Below are positions 14,217 through 19,384 of a stretch of DNA of 19,384 nucleotides, one piece after another. This DNA is from DAOTYX01 sp034434635. GTDB lineage: Bacteria; Chloroflexota; Anaerolineae; B4-G1; DUEL01. Under the pieces are notes generated by a model, which worked only from the letters and a program-made list of their open reading frames with translations, was not told the DNA's origin and searched no databases. Every line of letters starts with the position of its first letter. Within the stretch, counting starts at the first letter, position 1. The DNA lies in the NCBI GenBank assembly GCA_034434635.1, contig DAOTYX010000074.1:1-19384 (forward strand), given 5' to 3'. The position numbers were made by a program, and so were the translations under genes.

Positions 14217-14645
14217 TCACTCGCATTTCGGTTTCAGGATCGGCACACGGCGGACAGCGGGGCGCGGGAGGAAGATCCTGAGGAAGCCTTGCTCATAGAC
14301 CGCCTCCACCTGTTGTGCGTCCACGCTCCAGGGGAGGGCGACCTCCACTCGAAACGGGCCGTAACGGATCTCCATCTGATGGTAAGATTGTTTGGGTTCG
14401 GGATCCTCGCGCACACCTTCGATGGCCAGCAGCCGCTCTTCCAACGTGATGGAGAAGTCCTCCTTGCACATGCCGGCGATCTCTACCTGGACGACCAGGC
14501 CATCCTTGTTCTCATACACGTCGGTAGGCGGTTCCCAGGTGTAGGTGTGGCGCAGGACGACCCATCCCTCACCCAGCAGGCGGTGTACCTCCGCTCCGGA
14601 CCGGTGTCCTTCCCCAGACAGTATGAATCTGCTCTTGGCGGACAT
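14217..14645 (-). CDS. Small heat-shock protein, Hsp20/alpha-crystallin family
   Basis: This ATP-independent holdase binds unfolding proteins until ClpB/DnaK or proteases act. The protein has 142 residues from the ATG at 14645, which follows GGAAGGGG at good spacing. A longer frame from 14687 would cover the promoter. The alpha-crystallin domain (about 40-130) starts with PPTDVYENKDGLVVQVEIAG, contains LEERLLAIEGVRE and the GFLRIFLPR strand, and a VPI motif near the end supplies the IxI anchor for oligomerisation. The usual LPGV after the first strand is IAGM here, a modest deviation. Its position ahead of lon suggests co-expression in stress. Confidence 0.93.
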   Translation of the reverse strand: MSAKSRFILSGEGHRSGAEVHRLLGEGWVVLRHTYTWEPPTDVYENKDGLVVQVEIAGMCKEDFSITLEERLLAIEGVREDPEPKQSYHQMEIRYGPFRVEVALPWSVDAQQVEAVYEQGFLRIFLPRPAVRRVPILKPKCE

Positions 14646-14677
14646 CTGACATCCCCTTCCTTGTATTGACGGCCCCC

Positions 14678-14688
14678 ATTGTACCACA
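14678..14688 (-). promoter_or_regulatory. hsp20 promoter (extended -10)
   Basis: Read on the minus strand, TGTGGTACAAT combines a TACAAT -10 hexamer with an upstream TG. No convincing -35 is present at 16-18 bp. Transcription would start near 14671 and give a short leader of about 26 nt before the ATG. The same 11-mer occurs at the rpsO promoter (3141-3151). Confidence 0.55.
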
Positions 14689-14716
14689 TTTTGCGTTGTT
14701 TTGGTATTCCCGGAGA

Positions 14717-14753
14717 GGCGAAGCGTTCTTCGGCGCAGAGTACCGACTTCGCC
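14717..14753. promoter_or_regulatory. Inverted repeats between hsp20 and the M20 peptidase gene
   Basis: GGCGAAG (14717-14723) and CTTCGCC (14747-14753) form an inverted repeat with a 23-bp gap. A nested CGAAG-CGTT-CTTCG palindrome occupies 14719-14732. They lie upstream of the hsp20 -10 and of the oppositely oriented M20 promoter, where a shared regulator could bind. They match neither CIRCE nor HAIR. Confidence 0.3.
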
Positions 14754-14784
14754 CTTACAGGTCGTGCAAAAATCGGTTCTGCGC

Positions 14785-14790
14785 TATAAT
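14785..14790 (+). promoter_or_regulatory. Promoter -10 of the M20 peptidase-MFS operon
   Basis: A perfect TATAAT at 14785-14790 lies 45 bp before the ATG at 14835. No strong -35 hexamer is visible at 16-18 bp upstream. Transcription would start near 14797. Confidence 0.5.
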
Positions 14791-14834
14791 CCCTATTCCT
14801 GCCTGGAACACAGCAGGTCACGGAGGTAAACGGG

Positions 14835-15962
14835 ATGCACGAGATGATGACCTACTTCACTCAGCGCACGGAGGAGATGCTTGACCACCTCCGCCAGATG
14901 GTCGAGATCGAGTCCCCCAGCACCGACAAGGCCGCCGTTGACCGCCTGGGTCGCTGGGTGGCCGAGCAGGCGCGCCGCGCCGGAGCAGCCGTCGAGGTCG
15001 TCCCCTCGACCCGCTGGGGCGACCACCTGCTGGCCCGCTGGGGCGCAGGAGAGGGGGGCTTCCTCCTCCTGTGCCACCTGGACACGGTCTGGCCGACAGG
15101 CACGCTGGAGGCGCGGCCCTGGCGAGTGGAAGGGGATCGCGCCTACGGCCCCGGCGCCTACGATGACAAGGGCAGCGCAGTGGTCATCCTGTGGGCGCTG
15201 GCCGGGCTGCGCCAACTGGGGTTGGCTCCTGCTCGCCCGGTGACCGTCCTGTTCAACTCCGACGAGGAAACGGGCAGTCGCTCCTCCCGCTCGCTCATCG
15301 AGGCGGAGGCAAAACGGGCCGCGGTGGTGTTCTGCGTCGAGCCGGCGCGGCCCAGCGGCGCGCTCAAGGTGTGGCGCAAGGGCACCGGGCAGTACGTCAT
15401 CACCGCGTTCGGGCGCGCTGCCCACGCTGGCGCCGACCACGAACAGGGGATCAACGCGATCGAGGAACTGGCTCATCAGGTGCTGCGGCTGCAGGGAATG
15501 ACCGACTACAGCGCAGGCACGACCGTCAACGTCGGGTGGATACAGGGGGGCACCCGCACCAACGTTGTGCCCGACCGCGCCCAGATACGGGTGGACCTGC
15601 GGGTGCGCACCGCGGCGGAGGGGGCGCGGATGGCCGCAGCCATCGGCGCATTGCAGCCGGTACTGCCGGGCGCGCGCCTGGAGATCAAGGGCGGCCTCAG
15701 CCGCCCACCGATGGAGGAGTCCCCGCTCACGCTGGGACCCTTCCGCCGGGCGCAGGAGATCGGTGCGGAACTGGGCCTGAACCTGACCGCCGAGGGCACC
15801 GGCGGCGCGTCCGATGCCAACTTCACCGCTGCCCTGGGTGTGCCCACGCTCGACGGACTGGGTCCGGTGGGCGACGGCGCCCACAGCGTGGACGAGTACG
15901 TGTTGATCCCCAGCCTCCCCGAACGGGCGGCGCTGATGGCCGCCCTTCTCTCCCGATGGTGA
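14835..15962 (+). CDS. M20-family metallopeptidase, carboxypeptidase G2-like
   Basis: A 375-residue di-zinc peptidase of the M20 family, closest in pattern to glutamate carboxypeptidase (CPG2), which removes C-terminal glutamate from peptides or folates. Expected ligands are visible: H81 in LLCHLDTV, D110 in GPGAYDDKG (the usual form is DMKG), general base E144 and ligand E145 in SDEETGS, E169 in CVEP, and H350 in GDGAHSVDEY. The dimerisation lid domain is at about 180-290, starting at GTGQYVITAFGRAAHAG. There is no signal peptide, so it is probably cytoplasmic. GGAGGT (14822-14827) lies 7 nt before the ATG. The MFS transporter gene follows 3 nt after the stop, suggesting uptake and hydrolysis of a peptide or amidated substrate. 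The exact substrate is not deducible. Confidence 0.92.
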   Translation: MHEMMTYFTQRTEEMLDHLRQMVEIESPSTDKAAVDRLGRWVAEQARRAGAAVEVVPSTRWGDHLLARWGAGEGGFLLLCHLDTVWPTGTLEARPWRVEGDRAYGPGAYDDKGSAVVILWALAGLRQLGLAPARPVTVLFNSDEETGSRSSRSLIEAEAKRAAVVFCVEPARPSGALKVWRKGTGQYVITAFGRAAHAGADHEQGINAIEELAHQVLRLQGMTDYSAGTTVNVGWIQGGTRTNVVPDRAQIRVDLRVRTAAEGARMAAAIGALQPVLPGARLEIKGGLSRPPMEESPLTLGPFRRAQEIGAELGLNLTAEGTGGASDANFTAALGVPTLDGLGPVGDGAHSVDEYVLIPSLPERAALMAALLSRW

Positions 15963-15965
15963 GAT

Positions 15966-17237
15966 ATGCGCCGAATTCGCACGCTCTTCATCGTCATTGC
16001 CCTCAGCAACCTGCTGTGGACGCTGGGTTTCCGGGTCTGGGAGTCGCTCTTCAACAACTTCGCCGTGGAGGACCTGTCCATCAGCGCCGGGCAGATCGGC
16101 CTGGTGCAGGCCATCCGCGAGGTGCCGGGGTTGGTTGGCTTCCTGGTGGGCATGCTGGCGTTGCTGCTGGTGGAGACGCGCATCGCCGGCCTGTCGTTGC
16201 TGTTGATGGGCGTGGGCATCTTCCTGACGGGGGGCACGCACAGCCTGCCGGCGCTCATCGGCGCGACGCTGGTGATGAGCACCGGCTTCCACTTCTTCTA
16301 CTCCAGTAACGCCTCCGCGGTGCTGCTGGCGGTGGGGCCGGAGGAAGCGCCACAGGCGCTGGGGCGGCTCAACAGCCTGAGTTCCCTGGCGGCGGTCATC
16401 GGCACGCTGTTCATCTTCGCCACGCTGGAGGGATGGGGCTACCGTACCCTCTTCTACGTCACCGGCGCGGCGGTGGTGCTCGGCGGACTGGTGCTGCTGC
16501 CCCTGGCCCGTCAGCCGAGACCGGCGCGCACGCGGCGGCAGGGTATGTCCCTGCGCCGCCGCTACTGGCTCTACTACGCCCTGCAGTTCCTGTACGGCAG
16601 CCGCCGCCACATCTTCACCACCTTCGCCGTCTACCTGCTGGTGCGCCAGTATCACGTCACCGCGCAGACGATCACCCTCCTGTTCCTGATCAACAACCTG
16701 ATCGGCACCTACTTCAACCAGGCCTTCGGCCAGATCGTGGCCCGTCACGGCGAGCGGCGGGTGCTGACGGTCAACTTCATCCTCCTGGCGCTCATCTTCA
16801 TCGGCTACGCCTTCGTCCCCGACGTGAGCGGGCTGACCGGACCGACCTTCGTGCTGCCGCCGCTGCAACTGCGAGGATGGGTGCTCTTCCCGTCACTTCC
16901 TGTCACTCCCGCACTGCTGGTGTTGGTGGTGCTCTTCGTCGCTGACAACGTCCTGGTGGGCTTCTCGATGGCCCTGGAGTGCTACCTCCAGAAGATCGCC
17001 CTGGGTGCCGAGGAGATCACGCCGAACGTCGCTCTGGGGCAGACCTTCAACCACGTCGCGGCGGTGATCGTGCCGGTGGTGGGCGGGGTGATGTGGGAGA
17101 GCGTGGGGCCGCAGGCCACCTTCCTGGCTGGCGTGCTCATCGCCCTGGCGGCGCTGGCGCTGACGCAGGGGATGCGCGTCGGACAGCCCGCAAGGGGCAG
17201 TTGTCCGCTTCCGGTCAGACCACCCCTGCGCCGCTGA
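15966..17237 (+). CDS. Major facilitator superfamily transporter
   Basis: A 423-residue polytopic membrane protein with about 11-12 hydrophobic segments in two halves. These are separated by a basic cytoplasmic loop (RQPRPARTRRQGMSLRRRYW, about residues 180-200). Charged residues sit at helix ends in the MFS manner (FRVWESLFNNFAVEDLSISAGQIGLVQAIREVPG resembles the first helices). A longer loop with PDVSGLTGPTF lies between two late helices. It starts 3 nt after the peptidase stop with no clear ribosome site, so translation is probably coupled. Substrate and direction are unknown; the neighbour hints at peptides or amino-acid conjugates. The C-terminal 25 residues are basic and Pro-rich. It converges on der with 45 bp between stops. 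Confidence 0.85.
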   Translation: MRRIRTLFIVIALSNLLWTLGFRVWESLFNNFAVEDLSISAGQIGLVQAIREVPGLVGFLVGMLALLLVETRIAGLSLLLMGVGIFLTGGTHSLPALIGATLVMSTGFHFFYSSNASAVLLAVGPEEAPQALGRLNSLSSLAAVIGTLFIFATLEGWGYRTLFYVTGAAVVLGGLVLLPLARQPRPARTRRQGMSLRRRYWLYYALQFLYGSRRHIFTTFAVYLLVRQYHVTAQTITLLFLINNLIGTYFNQAFGQIVARHGERRVLTVNFILLALIFIGYAFVPDVSGLTGPTFVLPPLQLRGWVLFPSLPVTPALLVLVVLFVADNVLVGFSMALECYLQKIALGAEEITPNVALGQTFNHVAAVIVPVVGGVMWESVGPQATFLAGVLIALAALALTQGMRVGQPARGSCPLPVRPPLRR

Positions 17238-17239
17238 GG

Positions 17240-17280
17240 GGTTCAGTCCCGCGGATGTGCAGCCTGCAGGAGGCCGAACC
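17240..17280. terminator. Weak hairpin between convergent MFS and der genes
   Basis: GGTTC (17240-17244) can pair with GAACC (17276-17280), enclosing a smaller GCCT/AGGC stem around 17262-17274. No U-run is present. This is the only terminator-like element in the 45-bp convergent gap. Confidence 0.25.
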
Positions 17281-17282
17281 GC

Positions 17283-18656
17283 TCAGTCGCTTCCCTTCCT
17301 GCGCGTGCGGAAGATGAGCCGCAGCGGGGTGCCGGGGAAGGGATAAACGGCGCGGATGGAGTTCTCCAGATACCGCTCGTAGGAGAAGTGCAGCAGTTCC
17401 GTGTCGTTGACGACGAACACGAAGGTGGGCGGAACCACCTCTGGCTGACTGACACTGTAGACGCGCAGCCGCCGCCCGCGCTTGCTGGGGGGGGCATGGC
17501 GGGCCAGCGCCTCCCGCACCAGTTCGTTCAGTTCGGCAGGAGGCACGCGAAACCGGCGCGCCTGATAGACCGCTAAGGCCTCAGGGATGACCTGCTCCAC
17601 CCGCTGGCCCGTGCGGGCGGAGATGAAGAGCACGGAGACGTAGTCCAGGAACTTCAGCGTCTCCCGCACGTGGCGGGTGTACACCGCCATCGTCTGCACC
17701 TCTTTCGGCACGGCGTCCCACTTGTTGACCAGCACCACCACGCCGCACCCCTCGTCGAGGATGAACGAGGCCACATGGGCGTCCTGCGCCGTCACCCCCT
17801 CCGTGGCATCCACCATCAACAGCGCCACATCGGCGCGCTGAATGGCGCGCAGGGCGCGCAGCACCGAGTACTGCTCCACGCCCGGCTGCACCTTGCCCCG
17901 ACGGCGGATGCCGGCAGTGTCTATCAGCGTGACCGGCGTGCCCTGCCAATCCAGGCGGATGTCGAGGGCGTCGCGGGTGGTGCCAGGCACCGGGCTGACG
18001 ATCGCCCGCTCCTCGCCCACCAGGCGGTTCAGCAGCGACGACTTGCCGACGTTGGGCCGGCCCACGATCGCCAGCCTGACCCCCTCCGCGGCCTCCTCCT
18101 CGCTCGCCGGCAGGATCCGCACCAGGTCATCCAGCAGGTCGCCCACGCCGGTGCCGTGGAGCGCGGAGACCGGATAGACCTCACCCAGGCCGAGGGCGTA
18201 GAACTCCACAGCCGCCTGGCGCACGCGGGGGCTTTCCGCCTTGTTGGCTACCAGGAAGACCGGCTTGCGCGAGCGGCGCAGGATGTCGGCCACCTCCTGG
18301 TCGGCAGGGGTCAGGCCGGCAGCGGCATCGGTGAGGAAGAGCACCGCATCCGCCTCGGCGATGGCCAGTTCGGCCTGAGCGCGGATGAGCGGGATGAACG
18401 GGACGGAGTCCTCCGCCAGCGGCGTGAGCGGAGCCGGCCGGTCGCCAGCCGCCACGCGCTGCGGCAGCACCTCGATGCCGCCAGTGTCCACCACCGTGAA
18501 AGAGACCCCGTCCCATTCGCAGGGGGCTTGCAGGCGATCGCGGGTCGTGCCGGGGTGGTCGTCCACCACCGCCAGCCGCTGCCCCACCAGCCGGTTGAAG
18601 AGGGTGGACTTGCCGACGTTGGGGCGTCCCACCAGGGCGACGATCGGACGGGCCAT
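17283..18656 (-). CDS. der: Ribosome-assembly GTPase Der (EngA)
   Basis: Der is an essential tandem GTPase that matures the 50S subunit. The 457 residues carry two G domains and a C-terminal KH-like domain. GD1 has GRPNVGKST (10-18), PGTTRD, DTGG and NKAE; the canonical NKxD aspartate is Glu here. An insert of about 20 residues (QRVAAGDRPAPLTPLAED) follows DTGGIE. GD2 has GRPNVGKSS (K205), PGTTRD, DTAGIRRRGK and NKWD. The KH-like end includes PPTFVFVVND and the NSIRAVYPFPGTPLRLIFR motif typical of Der. The ATG overlaps the stop of the upstream YbbR gene in TAATG, and GGAGG lies 5 nt before it, so translation is probably coupled. Confidence 0.97.
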   Translation of the reverse strand: MARPIVALVGRPNVGKSTLFNRLVGQRLAVVDDHPGTTRDRLQAPCEWDGVSFTVVDTGGIEVLPQRVAAGDRPAPLTPLAEDSVPFIPLIRAQAELAIAEADAVLFLTDAAAGLTPADQEVADILRRSRKPVFLVANKAESPRVRQAAVEFYALGLGEVYPVSALHGTGVGDLLDDLVRILPASEEEAAEGVRLAIVGRPNVGKSSLLNRLVGEERAIVSPVPGTTRDALDIRLDWQGTPVTLIDTAGIRRRGKVQPGVEQYSVLRALRAIQRADVALLMVDATEGVTAQDAHVASFILDEGCGVVVLVNKWDAVPKEVQTMAVYTRHVRETLKFLDYVSVLFISARTGQRVEQVIPEALAVYQARRFRVPPAELNELVREALARHAPPSKRGRRLRVYSVSQPEVVPPTFVFVVNDTELLHFSYERYLENSIRAVYPFPGTPLRLIFRTRRKGSD

Positions 18657-19384
18657 TATGGCCTCCGTGGCGTGGGCGTAGGAGTCACTCCCGAGGCCAG
18701 CACCACCTGGACGTTGGCGGGAACGATGGCTTCGACGATGACCGATTCGGGCACCATCGTCGCCTGGGGGGTCAGGGAGTAACTGCCCGGCGGCAGCCCG
18801 AAGACATCTACCACAAGCCGGACATCCTGCTCGTCGAGCTGTTCCAGGATCGGCTGCGGTCCGCTGAGGATGACCTGCACGGCGGTAGGGGCGACGGTGA
18901 CGGTCAGGCCAGGGGAGGCTCCCTGCACGCTCACCGTCCGTTCCAGAGTCAGGCTCCCCTGGCGGGGCACGACGACGACGTGCACGGTGACGTAGGGCCG
19001 GTCCATCCCGATCAATGACACGCCTTCGGGGATGACCAGCGGCAGAGCGATCTCCACGTCGGCCCTTGCCCCCTCGACATTGAGGGGGGTGGTCTCGATA
19101 TAGCCGGGGATGGTGCTGATGACATCCTGCTGCCCGAAGATCGTCACCACGGGGGGATCCACGGTGATACTGGAGACACGGTAGCCTGAGGCCACCTCTC
19201 CCTCCAGCATGGCCATCACTGTCAGGTCGCGGAAGCCGCGCAACTGCTCCACCGGCACACGCACGCCGACACGATCCGGACTGAGGGTGACATAGGAGAC
19301 CACAGCCCCTTCTGCGTCGCGGGGCTGGAGATCGAACTCACCCACCACGTCTGCCCGTCCTCCCTCCACAGAGACTTCAGCCAC
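18656..19384 (-). CDS. YbbR-domain protein (CdaR-like), 5' end beyond the window
   Basis: The C-terminal 242 residues of a protein whose frame stays open to the right edge, so the start is outside the window. It consists of repeated beta-rich YbbR units of about 75-80 residues. Recurring segments include VGVRVPVEQLRGFRDLTV, VDPPVVTIFGQ, LVIPEGVSLIGMDRPYVTVHV and TVAPTAVQVILSGP, and the tail PTPTPRRP is low in complexity. In Firmicutes, YbbR proteins (CdaR) bind and regulate the membrane diadenylate cyclase CdaA that makes c-di-AMP. A cdaA gene just beyond the edge would support that role. The unit is coupled to der by a 1-nt overlap. The N-terminal membrane anchor expected for CdaR is not in view. 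Confidence 0.8.
   Translation of the reverse strand: MAEVSVEGGRADVVGEFDLQPRDAEGAVVSYVTLSPDRVGVRVPVEQLRGFRDLTVMAMLEGEVASGYRVSSITVDPPVVTIFGQQDVISTIPGYIETTPLNVEGARADVEIALPLVIPEGVSLIGMDRPYVTVHVVVVPRQGSLTLERTVSVQGASPGLTVTVAPTAVQVILSGPQPILEQLDEQDVRLVVDVFGLPPGSYSLTPQATMVPESVIVEAIVPANVQVVLASGVTPTPTPRRP

Noticed and set aside
14193..14222. GAGTG/CACTC inverted repeat between hsp20 and lon
   Set aside because: The arms are only 5 bp with a 20-bp gap and overlap the hsp20 stop. It is too weak to call a terminator or operator.
14793..16868. Minus-strand open frame of 691 codons opposite the M20 peptidase and MFS genes
   Set aside because: It shows the same antisense pattern and runs through a good promoter and two recognised genes on the other strand.

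Overview
The window is GC-rich, densely coded bacterial chromosome. Gene content and style suggest a Chloroflexota member of the Anaerolineae/Thermoflexia type: a 55-residue acidic protein beside a DUF3786 protein, a permease fused to acetyltransferase-like domains, a PHP/AlbA_2 fusion, GTAG-type hairpin repeats and some genes without a clear Shine-Dalgarno sequence. This placement is an inference from style, not from a marker-gene comparison. No rRNA, tRNA, insertion sequence or CRISPR array was seen.

Layout. Positions 1-252 hold a 41-bp-period array of GC-rich hairpins that runs off the left edge and supplies the clpB stop codon. clpB (minus, 252-2828) is followed by a 384-bp divergent intergenic region. 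rpsO and pnp (plus) come next, with a striking structured leader between them. After a hairpin come lepB and an AI-2E-type permease with two C-terminal GNAT-like domains (plus). A heptamer repeat separates these from a 55-residue acidic protein and a DUF3786 protein (plus). A strong hairpin terminator at 9489-9526 separates these from a minus-strand cluster read hsp20, lon, stand-alone receiver, PHP/AlbA_2 protein (14645 down to 9539). A second divergent promoter region (14646-14834) leads to a plus-strand pair, an M20 carboxypeptidase and an MFS transporter. These converge on der, which is coupled to an upstream YbbR-domain gene cut by the right edge.

How the genes relate. Three protein quality-control factors lie here (ClpB disaggregase, Hsp20 holdase, Lon protease). 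Translation and RNA turnover are represented by S15, PNPase and the ribosome-assembly GTPase Der. Secretion and envelope functions are represented by signal peptidase I, the permeases and the YbbR protein.

The best candidate for something undescribed is the rpsO-pnp intergenic RNA. About 84 nt can fold into one long, nearly continuous hairpin. Its 3' arm can instead fold with the pnp Shine-Dalgarno sequence into a 13-bp sequestering hairpin. The two folds are mutually exclusive and suggest a feedback switch on PNPase synthesis. Other points of interest are the lon-receiver ATGA overlap followed by a PHP/AlbA_2 fusion, the permease-GNAT fusion, and the GTAG repeat that supplies the clpB stop codon.
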